Of a stretch of DNA of 10,385 nt, positions 1 through 7,041 are shown in pieces. Origin of the DNA: CAYONQ01 sp964405375 (lineage in GTDB: Bacteria; Planctomycetota; Phycisphaerae; Sedimentisphaerales; Anaerobacaceae); NCBI GenBank assembly GCA_964405375.1, contig CAYONQ010000085.1:1-10385 (forward strand), written 5' to 3'. The notes under the pieces were generated by a model. That model was not told where the DNA came from, did no database searches, and saw only the letters and a program-made list of their open reading frames with translations. How positions within the stretch are numbered: the stretch's first letter is position 1; every line of letters begins with the position of its first letter. Position numbers and translations under genes: made by a program.

Positions 1-51
1 GACAAAAACAAACTTTTACTTCAATTATCTAAAATACTGTGAACGGAAACC

Positions 52-76
52 AAAAAAGATAACAGAAATAATTATC
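52..76 (-). terminator. weak candidate terminator after argB
   Basis: Read on the minus strand, a short GATAA/TTATC inverted repeat (76-72 with 62-58) is followed at once by six T residues (57-52), about 50 bases beyond the argB stop. The stem is only five A/T-rich pairs, so it would be a poor intrinsic terminator. A second small inverted repeat (TGGCC at 85-89 with GGCCA at 103-107) lies between it and the stop codon. Confidence 0.3.
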
Positions 77-125
77 AGCTCGAATGGCCCTGGACACCAA
101 TAGGCCAAAATTTCATTTATCATTT

Positions 126-1016
126 TCATTCCTTTCTATTTTCTTTGATTATCTGAGTACCAATTCCCTTGTCAGTGTAAATCTCCAACAAAAGCGAATG
201 CTCGATTCGGCCGTCGATTATATGTGTCTTTTTGACCCCGCCTTTCAGCGCCGTTACGCAGGCCTCCACCTTCGGAAACATCGCATCGGTGATAACGCCG
301 GCGTCAATCATTTTCTTAATCTGCGTTTCATTAAGACTTGAAACTGTGCTGCCGGCGTCTTCAAGGTCGGCCAATATCCCGTGTGTATCGCTGACGATAA
401 CGAGCTTTTCAGCCCCGACTGCCGCAGCCACTTTGCCGGCTGCGCTGTCGGCGTTAACGTTCAGCTTTCCGCCCGTTTTGTCCAGCGCTATCGATGCGAT
501 GACTGGTATGGTGCCGTCGGCGCAGAGGGTCTTTAACAAATGCCCGTTTACCTCACTGACCTCCCCGACCAGTCCGAGGTCGAGTTTTCGGCCGTTTTCG
601 CCTTTCAGCCGCAGTTGCTCGGCAAACAATACACAGCTCGCCAGCGAATGCAGACCCGCAGGCCGGCAGCCCAGCTCGATGAGCTGCTCGCAAACAGGGG
701 TATTGATTTTATGCACCAGCGTATGCTCTGCTATTGTCAGCGTCCAGTCATCGGTGTAGCGTCGTCCCTGGACCCAGACCGGCTCGATGTTTGCCTGGTT
801 CATTGCCTTTGTGATGGCCTTTCCGCCGCCGTGGACGATAATGGCTTCCATCCCGACGGTCGCCATAAAGGCGATATCGGTCAGCAGCTTTTTTTGCAGG
901 CAGCTATCTTCGAGGACGCTGCCGCCGAGTTTGACGACCACGATTCGGCCGCGGAACCGGCGGATATACTCCATCGCCTCAATTAAGGCACCGGCCTTTG
1001 CAATCGCCTCTTGCAC
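126..1016 (-). CDS. argB: acetylglutamate kinase
   Basis: The product phosphorylates N-acetyl-L-glutamate with ATP in the second step of cytoplasmic arginine biosynthesis. Visible motifs are the lysine/glycine nucleotide loop VVKLGGS (about residues 27-33), VHGGGK (61-66), the NVNADSAAG segment in the second half, and the C-terminal block HIIDGRIEHSLLLE followed by TDKGIGT. The N-terminal helix (QEAIAKAGALIEAMEYI) and this C-terminal block are typical of the hexameric, arginine-inhibited branch, so feedback inhibition by arginine is expected. I chose the GTG at 1016-1014 because it gives 296 residues, starts just at the family N-terminus and has GGGAG about eight bases upstream. The open frame extends to a TTG at 1043, which would add nine residues unlike the family. 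No other arg gene is visible, so argB stands alone here. One family variation is GRRYTDDWTL where GLRVTD is commoner. Confidence 0.96.
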   Translation of the reverse strand: MQEAIAKAGALIEAMEYIRRFRGRIVVVKLGGSVLEDSCLQKKLLTDIAFMATVGMEAIIVHGGGKAITKAMNQANIEPVWVQGRRYTDDWTLTIAEHTLVHKINTPVCEQLIELGCRPAGLHSLASCVLFAEQLRLKGENGRKLDLGLVGEVSEVNGHLLKTLCADGTIPVIASIALDKTGGKLNVNADSAAGKVAAAVGAEKLVIVSDTHGILADLEDAGSTVSSLNETQIKKMIDAGVITDAMFPKVEACVTALKGGVKKTHIIDGRIEHSLLLEIYTDKGIGTQIIKENRKE

Positions 1017-1054
1017 TATACAGCTCCCATCAAAAAACAGCAAATAACGACAGA

Positions 1055-1083
1055 GCTATAAATCTCTGCTTGTATCGCATCAA
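1055..1083 (-). promoter_or_regulatory. candidate sigma-70 promoter for argB
   Basis: On the minus strand TTGATG (1083-1078) and TATAGC (1060-1055) are separated by 17 bases, each matching four of six consensus positions. Transcription would begin near 1048 and leave a leader of roughly 30 bases before the GTG start, including its GGGAG ribosome site. The match is modest and other weak boxes exist nearby. Confidence 0.35.
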
Positions 1084-1210
1084 CGATACTATATGGTGAG
1101 TGCTATACGCTATCTGTTAGCTAATAGCTCGTCAAGCCAAATCTGCTAACAGTCGGCTTATGGTCCCGGTCTTCCCGCCTTGTCTCTGCGGGTGCGGAAC
1201 CGGCGAATTT

Positions 1211-1234
1211 AGATTGACCAAAAATGGTCAATCT
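1211..1234. promoter_or_regulatory. perfect 10-bp palindrome, possible operator
   Basis: AGATTGACCA (1211-1220) and TGGTCAATCT (1225-1234) are exact reverse complements around the four-base spacer AAAA. It lies between two divergently read genes and just upstream of the sigma-gene promoter candidates, as an operator for a dimeric regulator would. No T run follows the arm on either strand, so a terminator is less likely. Confidence 0.5.
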
Positions 1235-1252
1235 GCGATTATATGCTGCGAT

Positions 1253-1281
1253 TTGACTTATTTTTTGCTTATTTTTAACAG
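1253..1281 (+). promoter_or_regulatory. weak sigma-70-like promoter for the sigma operon
   Basis: TTGACT (1253-1258, five of six) is followed after 17 bases by TAACAG (1276-1281, three of six). Initiation near 1288 would leave the whole AAGGAG ribosome site in the transcript, unlike the overlapping sigma-E-like promoter. The -10 box is poor. Confidence 0.25.
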
Positions 1282-1308
1282 GAACCTTTTTTGCAGATTT
1301 TGGTCTAA
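1281..1308 (+). promoter_or_regulatory. sigma-E (ECF) type promoter, likely autoregulatory
   Basis: GGAACCT (1281-1287), exactly 15 bases, then GTCTAA (1303-1308). The consensus for E. coli sigma-E is GGAACTT-N15-GTCTAA, so only one base differs. It sits directly before an RpoE-like sigma gene, which is the usual arrangement for positive autoregulation. Expected initiation near 1314 falls inside the AAGGAG ribosome site (1311-1316), which is odd. Confidence 0.6.
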
Positions 1309-1322
1309 TTAAGGAGAAACCC

Positions 1323-1925
1323 GTGGCGGAAGCGGCAAATATCAACATTGACGATGCCGTACTGGTCAGGCAATGCCGGCGGGGCGATTCGACGGCGATG
1401 CAACGGCTGTTACTTAAGTATCAGAATCGCATATATAACGTGATATTCAAGATGTGTCAGAATGTCGATGATGCTGCGGAACTTACGCAGGATACGTTTG
1501 TCAAAATAATAGAGAATATAGGTAACTTCAGGGGACAAAGCAGCTTTTACACCTGGGCGTTCAGAATAGCCGTTAATCTGACCCTGAATTACCGCAGCAG
1601 GGCCGCCCGGGGCAGCCATAGCTCGCTGGACACCGCCGATGAAACGGATTTGCAGGCAAAAGAGGCGTTAAAGCAGTTTTTGTGCGACGAAAGCTCGCCC
1701 GACCCTGCTGCGGTGGCTGCAAACAAAGAGCTGTGTGAGCTGATTGTAAAGGCGTTGATGGAACTGGATGACCCCCAAAGAGCGGTAGTCGTCCTGAGGG
1801 ATATCGAGGGTATGAATTATGCTCAGATTGCAGAGGTGCTTGATACTGAATTGGGGACGGTTAAAAGCAGATTGAGCAGGGCCAGAAGCAATCTGAAAGA
1901 GATTATGGAGAGTATTTCGAAATGA
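1323..1925 (+). CDS. ECF-type RNA polymerase sigma factor, RpoE-like
   Basis: This protein directs RNA polymerase to a stress regulon, probably under control of the membrane protein encoded next. The 200 residues have the two-domain ECF layout. Region 2 spans about 11-95 and includes ELTQDTFVKII and the promoter-melting block FRGQSSFYTWAFRIAVN, very close to E. coli RpoE. A variable linker (about 96-135) follows. Region 4 (about 137-192) has the helix-turn-helix MNYAQIAEVLDTELGTVKSR. There is no region 1 or 3, as expected. The start is GTG, supported by AAGGAG six bases upstream (1311-1316). The stop overlaps the next start (ATGA at 1922-1925), so the two are translationally coupled. The GTCTAA-type promoter upstream matches what such a region 2/4 should recognise. 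The exact ECF group is not assigned. Confidence 0.95.
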   Translation: MAEAANINIDDAVLVRQCRRGDSTAMQRLLLKYQNRIYNVIFKMCQNVDDAAELTQDTFVKIIENIGNFRGQSSFYTWAFRIAVNLTLNYRSRAARGSHSSLDTADETDLQAKEALKQFLCDESSPDPAAVAANKELCELIVKALMELDDPQRAVVVLRDIEGMNYAQIAEVLDTELGTVKSRLSRARSNLKEIMESISK

Positions 1926-2956
1926 AAGAAATTCCGAATATCGACGAGCTGCTGAACAGCTTCATTGACGGAGAGCTTTCGACCAGACAGTTAACCGAGG
2001 TTCAGCGGTTGATAGCAAATGATAAGCAGGTCGCACGCCGGCTGGGCGAGCTTAAGAACTGTAAGATGTTAGTTGGTTCTTTGCCGCCTGCCGAGGCGCC
2101 GGCTGAGATGGTCAGCCGAATAAAGGCGTCGCTGGCAAAAGAGACACTGTTAACGCAGCCCGCCCACGGCACAGAAACTTTCGACCGGCGGGTGGGGGCA
2201 AGGCATTTGCTGGCTCGCAAGGTTGTTGCCGCCGCCGCTATGATTGCGCTGGTGGCCGGTTTGGTGCTAACCGTCTATACGATTATTGGCCCTGAAACTG
2301 CGCCGGAAGGCGTCCTGTGGACTACAGACAGACCCGTTGCTGTTGAACAGTGGCAACCGCCGGTTAGAGAAGTCGAGGTGGCTGTTGCCGAGAAACCGAT
2401 TGCCAAACCCGCCGCAGATGTGATGAGATTTAACGGCAGGCTCGAAGTGAAGACAGGCGACTTAGTTGCAGTTAACGCATTTATCAACAGGGCGATTGAG
2501 GAAAATGGTCTTTCAGATTATGTCAGCTCCGAAGTTGAAGACCGCAAAAGCGTATATACTATTAACTGCAGCCGGCAAGCCCTCGCTTTGCTGTTAGCTG
2601 ATTTAGAATACGTTTGGCCCAGATTCGATTCGCCAACGTTATCTGTCGAGACCGGTCGAATTGGCGACCGGATAATGGTTAATGAAGTCTCGGCTGAGCA
2701 GGTTGCCGGGATTGTTAATCAGGACAATCTCAATGACTGTATCAAGACGGCACGTGACTTCGCCGTCTTAAACAATATGACCCTGGCCTTGCCGGGTAAA
2801 GAGGTATTAGCCGCTATCGGTAGCGAAGCCGGGCACTTGATAACCATACCCAAGCCGGTCCTGACCTCGAACGAAAGGCCGCTCAGAAAACCGGCAGCCC
2901 AAACCGAAGATGGCGAAAGGGTATATCTTACTATTGTGATTTCAGCCGGCGAATAA
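1922..2956 (+). CDS. predicted membrane-anchored anti-sigma factor with large extracytoplasmic domain
   Basis: Residues 1-55 resemble the N-terminal anti-sigma domain (LLNSFIDGELSTRQL, then a helix LTEVQRLIANDKQVARRL), which would bind the sigma factor in the cytoplasm. The zinc-binding His-x3-Cys-x2-Cys of zf-HC2/ZAS proteins is absent; only Cys47 is present. A single hydrophobic segment at about 101-123 follows a basic stretch (HLLARK), consistent with N-inside topology. Residues 124-165 are rich in Pro, Val and Glu and look like a linker. Residues 166-344 form a mixed alpha/beta domain (VMRFNGRLEVKTGD, then YTINCSRQALALLLADLEYV) that I cannot assign with confidence. It may be the signal-sensing part. 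The ATG overlaps the sigma stop; GGAG lies 11 bases upstream. The role is inferred mainly from position, N-terminal pattern and topology. Confidence 0.8.
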   Translation: MKEIPNIDELLNSFIDGELSTRQLTEVQRLIANDKQVARRLGELKNCKMLVGSLPPAEAPAEMVSRIKASLAKETLLTQPAHGTETFDRRVGARHLLARKVVAAAAMIALVAGLVLTVYTIIGPETAPEGVLWTTDRPVAVEQWQPPVREVEVAVAEKPIAKPAADVMRFNGRLEVKTGDLVAVNAFINRAIEENGLSDYVSSEVEDRKSVYTINCSRQALALLLADLEYVWPRFDSPTLSVETGRIGDRIMVNEVSAEQVAGIVNQDNLNDCIKTARDFAVLNNMTLALPGKEVLAAIGSEAGHLITIPKPVLTSNERPLRKPAAQTEDGERVYLTIVISAGE

Positions 2957-2996
2957 AAGAGTGGGCGGGAAAATCTGTTAATCCCCGATAAAGTCG

Positions 2997-3308
2997 TTAC
3001 GTCGTTTTCTTTTTTGTGTCTAGTTTGGCTTTTTCGCCGGGTTTTGTGTCTTTGCTTTTGGTGGTTTTTTCTTTGGCGGTTTCAGTACTGTTTTTCTCTT
3101 TTGCCTCGGCCTTTTTGTAGCTTTCGCTTCTATAGTCGGTCTCGTAGAACCCGCTGCCTTTGAAGATTACACCTGCGCCGCTGCCGACCAGCCGTTTCAG
3201 TGTTCTCTTGTTGCATCGGGGGCATTTGCGCAACGGCCCGGCCGTTATAGATTGAAACCGCTCGAACTTGTGTCCGCAATTCTCACATAGATACTCATAA
3301 GTCGGCAT
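2997..3308 (-). CDS. FmdB-type zinc-ribbon protein
   Basis: A 103-residue protein starting MPTYEYLCENCGHKFE, the hallmark of the FmdB/CxxC_CxxC_SSSS putative regulatory family. Cys8-Cys11 and Cys29-Cys32 form a zinc ribbon, followed by GSGAGVIFKGSGFYETDY (about residues 42-59), which is also conserved in the family. From about residue 64 the protein is a hydrophilic Lys/Glu/Thr tail, probably disordered. Its molecular function is not established; family names refer to formamidase regulation in a methylotroph. It is the last gene of the chaperone cluster, only five bases after grpE, and its GGAG ribosome site overlaps the grpE stop, so it is almost certainly co-transcribed and coupled. No convincing terminator is visible in the 40 bases separating it from the convergent anti-sigma gene. 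Confidence 0.92.
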   Translation of the reverse strand: MPTYEYLCENCGHKFERFQSITAGPLRKCPRCNKRTLKRLVGSGAGVIFKGSGFYETDYRSESYKKAEAKEKNSTETAKEKTTKSKDTKPGEKAKLDTKKKTT

Positions 3309-3313
3309 ACCAG

Positions 3314-3994
3314 TTACTCCGCATCGCCCGTTTCATATTCGTCTGTTGATTGCTGGCGAGGCGGCTTATTGACAATCACCCTGCTTGGCCGGATGACTCG
3401 ACCGTTGAGTTTGTATCCGGTTTGAAACTCTTCAAGCACAATGTTCTCTTCTTTGCCGGGCTCGGTCTTTTGTGTCATTGCCTCGTGCAGGGCAGGGTCG
3501 AACTTTTCACCCACCGCCTTTATCCGCTCTATACCGTGTGATTTCAGGATATCGAGCATCTGGTCGTAGATAATCCGGATGCCCTTGACAAAAACATCGA
3601 CATCTTCAGCCGACTGTGCGTTTGTCAGCGTATGTTCAAGATTATCCAGAGCCGGCAGCAGCGCCTTGATTATCCTTTCCTTTTCGTATGCAATCGCCTC
3701 TGTGATTTGTTTCGGCGTGCGCTTCTGGAAATTCTCGTAATCGGCGGCAACACGCTGCAACCTTCCTCGTAAGTATTTAAAAAGCACTCCCTTTTCCAGC
3801 AATGCTTTTCGCACTGGCTCACTATATTCTTTTGGCAATGTGCCTATCAGATGCTTGTCTTCTTTTGTTAGAAATGTGTCTTCAAAAAGTTCATCCTTTT
3901 GCTGCAGCAACGTATCCAACAATTGATTGTAGTCTGCCGGCTCAGTGCTTTCGGGTTCTGGCTTTTTCTGTTTCTCTTGCTTTGGTTTACTCAT
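3314..3994 (-). CDS. grpE: nucleotide exchange factor GrpE
   Basis: GrpE releases ADP from DnaK and so resets the Hsp70 cycle; it acts as a cytoplasmic dimer. The 226 residues comprise a charged, probably disordered N-terminus (1-20, rich in Lys, Glu and Pro), a helical section predicted to form the long dimer coiled coil (about 60-150, including RVAADYENFQKR), and the beta-wing domain (about 150-210) with the signature GEKFDPALHEAMTQ and EEFQTGYKLNGRVIRPSRVIV. Residues 20-60 add a helical extension not needed for the core. The short tail (211-226) is polar. It lies 58 bases after dnaJ, with no dnaK in the window. A GGA about 11 bases before the ATG is a weak ribosome site. Confidence 0.97.
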   Translation of the reverse strand: MSKPKQEKQKKPEPESTEPADYNQLLDTLLQQKDELFEDTFLTKEDKHLIGTLPKEYSEPVRKALLEKGVLFKYLRGRLQRVAADYENFQKRTPKQITEAIAYEKERIIKALLPALDNLEHTLTNAQSAEDVDVFVKGIRIIYDQMLDILKSHGIERIKAVGEKFDPALHEAMTQKTEPGKEENIVLEEFQTGYKLNGRVIRPSRVIVNKPPRQQSTDEYETGDAE

Positions 3995-4020
3995 CTGACA
4001 TTTTTCCGTTGATTGTTACC

Positions 4021-4048
4021 TCTGACTTCTGACTTCTGTCTTCTGTGC
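4021..4048. repeat. four tandem heptamers in the dnaJ-grpE gap
   Basis: TCTGACT, TCTGACT, TCTGTCT and TCTGTGC follow one another without spacing in the 58-base gap between dnaJ and grpE. Read as mRNA (minus strand) they give purine-rich AGTCAGA-type repeats upstream of the grpE ribosome site. Whether they act in translation or are just an unstable microsatellite cannot be seen. Confidence 0.75.
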
Positions 4049-4052
4049 CTCA

Positions 4053-5192
4053 TCAGTTATTACCGAAATATCTTTTCAGCTTCTCGAAAAAGCCCTTTGA
4101 TTTTGGGAAAGTGCTTTTATTTTCCGTTTTGGCGAATTCTCTAAGCAGCTCCTGCTGCTTTGCGTTCAGCTTCACCGGCGTTTCGACGATGACCTGCACA
4201 AGCTGGTCGCCGGTTCGCCGCGTCCTTACATCCGGCAGTCCCTGCCCCTTTATTCTGAAGACACTTCCGTATTGAGTGCCGGGCGGGATTTTCAACTGTC
4301 TCGTCCCGTTCAAGCTGGGCACTTCGATAGTTGCGCCAAGAGCGGCCTGTGTTATGCTTATGGGGACAACGGCGATAAGGTTGCTTCCGTCGCGCTGCAG
4401 GAATTCGTGCGGTTTTATCCTGATGTAGCAGTACAGGTCGCCTCTCGGCCCGCCCTTTCGGCCGGGCTCGCCTTCACTGGCCACCCTTATACCCTGTCCC
4501 TCGTGGACGCCCGATGGGATTTTGACACTGACTATCCTCTTCTTGGGAACTTTGCCTGTGCCTCTACATTTCTTGCACGGGCTGGTAATGACCTGGCCGC
4601 TGCCCCTGCATTGCGGACAGGTCGAGACCATCTGGAAAAAGCCGCCTCCCCTTGTGACCTGCCCCGCTCCGCCGCAGTTCGGACATCTGCCCGGCGTAGT
4701 GCCTTTGGCGCAGCCATTGCCGTTGCATTCGGAGCAAACGTCCTGCCGGGTAAATTCGATGGTCTTTTCGGTGCCTTTAGCGACATCGTTGAGCGTCAAC
4801 TCGACGGAGGTTTCCAAATCGTAGCCGCGTGTCGGGCCGGCTCGCCCTGCCCTTCGCCCCCCCATCCCGAAGAGGTCTCCGAATCCTCCGAAGCCGGTGA
4901 AGATGTCCTCGAATACGCTGCTGATGTCCTGCCATCTCATATGGCTGTAGTCGTGCATCCCCATTCCGCGAAGACCATCATGGCCGAACTGGTCGTATCG
5001 CTGACGTTTCTCAGCGTCGCTTAGGACCTCGTAGGCCTCGGCGCATTCTTTGAACCTGGTCTCCGCTTCTTTGTTATTGGGGTTCTTATCGGGATGATAC
5101 TTCATCGCCATACGCCGGTATGCGCGTTTTATATCGTCGGCGGAGGCATTCTTGCTTACCCCCAGAACTTCGTAATAATCGCGTTTGGCCAT
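4053..5192 (-). CDS. dnaJ: chaperone DnaJ (Hsp40, type I)
   Basis: This co-chaperone delivers unfolded proteins to DnaK and stimulates its ATPase. All parts of a full-length type I DnaJ are present in 379 residues: the J domain (about 1-70) with the essential HPD at 33-35, a Gly/Phe-rich linker (about 99-120), a zinc domain with four CxxCxGxG-type repeats (Cys153/156, 170/173, 192/195, 206/209), and a C-terminal substrate-binding domain from about 218. The segment DYSHMRWQDISSVFEDIF before the Gly/Phe part is common in DnaJ proteins of this type. A modest AGG lies upstream of the ATG. It is separated from groEL by a 190-base repeat-filled gap, so it could have its own promoter or be read through from groEL. 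Confidence 0.98.
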   Translation of the reverse strand: MAKRDYYEVLGVSKNASADDIKRAYRRMAMKYHPDKNPNNKEAETRFKECAEAYEVLSDAEKRQRYDQFGHDGLRGMGMHDYSHMRWQDISSVFEDIFTGFGGFGDLFGMGGRRAGRAGPTRGYDLETSVELTLNDVAKGTEKTIEFTRQDVCSECNGNGCAKGTTPGRCPNCGGAGQVTRGGGFFQMVSTCPQCRGSGQVITSPCKKCRGTGKVPKKRIVSVKIPSGVHEGQGIRVASEGEPGRKGGPRGDLYCYIRIKPHEFLQRDGSNLIAVVPISITQAALGATIEVPSLNGTRQLKIPPGTQYGSVFRIKGQGLPDVRTRRTGDQLVQVIVETPVKLNAKQQELLREFAKTENKSTFPKSKGFFEKLKRYFGNN

Positions 5193-5210
5193 AATAACCT
5201 AAAAATACGA

Positions 5211-5360
5211 AATTCTAAGCACTAAATCCTAAACAAATATAAATGACCAAAATCCAAATTTTCAAAACGAAAACGCTTGTGATTATTGAAAAATTGTTTT
5301 GAATTTTGGTAATTTGAATTTTGAATTTGTTTAGGATTTAGATATTAGGATTTAGGATTT
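5211..5360. repeat. long AT-rich inverted repeat between groEL and dnaJ
   Basis: Seventeen-base arms at 5222-5238 (CTAAATCCTAAACAAAT) and 5325-5341 are exact reverse complements. Inside them, CCAAAAT/CAAAAC-type sequence (5247-5268) is loosely complementary to 5297-5310, and outside them about seven of ten further bases can pair. The right end also repeats TTAGGATTTA (5331-5340, 5345-5361). The whole can fold into one imperfect cruciform or hairpin of about 150 bases. Composition is far more AT-rich than the flanking genes. It looks like a non-coding mobile or dispersed palindromic element; no transposase or target duplication is evident. Confidence 0.75.
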
Positions 5361-5382
5361 ATCTCACGTTTTTATATACGCG

Positions 5383-7005
5383 TCATCTAACTGAGCCGGG
5401 TATCGGCTCTTCGTCCTTATCTTTTAAGTCGGCTACCAGAACGTTGGTAGTTAACATCAGCCCTGCCACGGAGGCAGCCGTTTCAAGTGCGACTCTGGCA
5501 ACCTTTGCGGGGTCGATAATCCCGGCCTTGAACATATCGACGAACCGGCCTGTATTGGCGTCGTAGCCGATATTGTCGTTTTTCTGTAGTTTTTCAAGAA
5601 GCTGTGCGACAACGACGTCGCCCTTATCGCCGGAATTCTCCGCTATCTGTGTCGTCGGTGTTTTAAGGGCGCTGCAGACGATGTCGAAGCCGATTTTCTC
5701 GTCGCCTCTGGCCTTTGCCCTGGCCTTTTCGACCTCAGCCATCGCACGAAGGAACACGACACCGCCGCCGGCCACTACGCCTTCCGCCGTTGCCGCCCTT
5801 GTTGCGTGAAGCGCATCTTCGAGAAGGTCCTTTCGCTCCTTCATCTCCGTTTCGGTTGCGGCGCCCGCCTTGATGACGGCCACCCCGCCGGTGAGTTTTG
5901 CCAATCGTTCCTGCAGCTTCTCGCTGTCGTAGTTACTGGTGGTCTTTTCGATTTGGCTGCGAATCTGGTCGCAGCGGGCGGTCACATCTTTCGTCTTGCC
6001 GGCACCTTCAATTATTGTGGTCGTCTCCTTGGCTGCGATGATTTTCTTTGCCTGGCCTAATTGCGAAAGCTCAACGCTCTCGAGCTTGATACCCAAATCC
6101 TCGGTGATTACCTGCCCGCCGGTAAGCACCGCCATATCCGCCAGCATCGCCTTCCTGCGGTCGCCGAAGCCGGGCGCCTTGACGGCACAGACCTTTAACA
6201 CACCCTGCAGCCGGTTAATAACCAGCGCAGCCAGCGCCTCGCCCTCCACGTCCTCTGCAACGACCAGTAGTGGCTTGGCGACCTGAGCAATCTTCTCAAG
6301 CAGCGGCACAAGCTCCCGGATGTTGGATATTTTCTTTTCGTGCAGCAGGATATAGGCGTCTTCAAGAACGGATTCGAGAGTCTCTGTATTGGTTATGAAA
6401 TACGGCGATATGTAACCCCTGTCGAACTGCATACCTTCGACAACGGTCAGCTCGTTTTCCATCCCGTTGCCTTCCTCGACCTCGATAACGCCTTCCCTGC
6501 CGACCTTGTCAATTGCGTCAGCCAGGATTTCGCCGACCTGCGGGTTGTTATTTGCGCTGATAGTCGCCACCTTTGCGATGTCACTATGGCCCTTTACGGG
6601 GACACTGGCCGATTCGATGAAATCAGTGGCAACATCGGTCGCTTTGTTGATTCCTCGCTGGATGGCCATCGGATTTATGCCGGCGGTTACATACTTCAGT
6701 CCCTCGTTATAGATTGCTTCCGCCAGTACCGTTGATGTTGTTGTCCCGTCGCCGACCTCGTCGGCGGTCTTGCTGGCGACCTGGTTGACCATCTTTGCGC
6801 CCATACCCTTGAACGGCTCGGGCAGCTCAATCTCCTTGCTGACCGAGACACCGTCTTTCGTCACCTTCGGTGAGCCGAAGCTTTTCTGTAGAATAACGTT
6901 CTTGCCGGTCGGCCCTAAAGTAACCTTCACCGCCGCTGCCAACTGTGCCAGCCCGTCTTTAAGATGCGCCCGCGCCGTATCATCAAACATTAATTGCTTT
7001 GCCAT
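5383..7005 (-). CDS. groEL: chaperonin GroEL paralogue without Gly/Met tail
   Basis: A 540-residue Hsp60 that would assemble into the ATP-driven double-ring folding chamber. ATP-site residues are intact: Asp51 in TKDG, Asp86 in VGDGTTT and Asp397 in EDALHATRAA (E. coli Asp52, Asp87 and Asp398). The apical substrate-binding face is close to E. coli, with GYISPYF (Tyr198, Tyr202, Phe203) and LVIN. The C-terminus ends in a charged DLKDKDEEPIPGSVR with no GGM repeats, so the cavity floor would differ from the other paralogue. At equivalent positions it differs widely from the second copy in the window, so this is an old paralogue, not a recent duplicate. An AGAGG ribosome site lies about eight bases before the ATG. 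It lies downstream of groES across a 144-base repeat-rich gap and upstream of dnaJ. Confidence 0.97.
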   Translation of the reverse strand: MAKQLMFDDTARAHLKDGLAQLAAAVKVTLGPTGKNVILQKSFGSPKVTKDGVSVSKEIELPEPFKGMGAKMVNQVASKTADEVGDGTTTSTVLAEAIYNEGLKYVTAGINPMAIQRGINKATDVATDFIESASVPVKGHSDIAKVATISANNNPQVGEILADAIDKVGREGVIEVEEGNGMENELTVVEGMQFDRGYISPYFITNTETLESVLEDAYILLHEKKISNIRELVPLLEKIAQVAKPLLVVAEDVEGEALAALVINRLQGVLKVCAVKAPGFGDRRKAMLADMAVLTGGQVITEDLGIKLESVELSQLGQAKKIIAAKETTTIIEGAGKTKDVTARCDQIRSQIEKTTSNYDSEKLQERLAKLTGGVAVIKAGAATETEMKERKDLLEDALHATRAATAEGVVAGGGVVFLRAMAEVEKARAKARGDEKIGFDIVCSALKTPTTQIAENSGDKGDVVVAQLLEKLQKNDNIGYDANTGRFVDMFKAGIIDPAKVARVALETAASVAGLMLTTNVLVADLKDKDEEPIPGSVR

Positions 7006-7041
7006 TTTATATTACCTCTTATCATAATTGACTATTGACTA

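Larger units (their letters stand above)
1017..1322. other. divergent control region between argB and the ECF sigma gene
   Basis: About 300 bases with no believable gene. It contains a candidate argB promoter, GC-rich sequence around 1160-1205, a perfect palindrome, and overlapping sigma-70-like and sigma-E-like promoter candidates for the sigma gene. A cluster of GCTAT/ATAGC half-sites lies at about 1102-1127 and contains the palindrome TTAGCTAA. It could be an operator but matches no site I know, including the ArgR box. Confidence 0.5.

Noticed and set aside
1017..1043. Upstream TTG extension of ArgB by nine residues
   Set aside because: The added residues do not resemble the family N-terminus, and the GTG at 1016 has a good ribosome site.
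1097..1105. GAGTGCTAT, eight of nine bases of a CIRCE half-site, near argB
   Set aside because: No partner TTAGCACTC half lies nine bases away and argB is not a heat-shock gene.
1121..1348. 75-codon minus-strand open frame across the control region
   Set aside because: It overlaps the sigma gene start and promoters and has no ribosome site or recognisable pattern.
2957..2996. Search for a bidirectional terminator between the convergent operons
   Set aside because: No stem followed by a T run is visible in these 40 bases on either strand.
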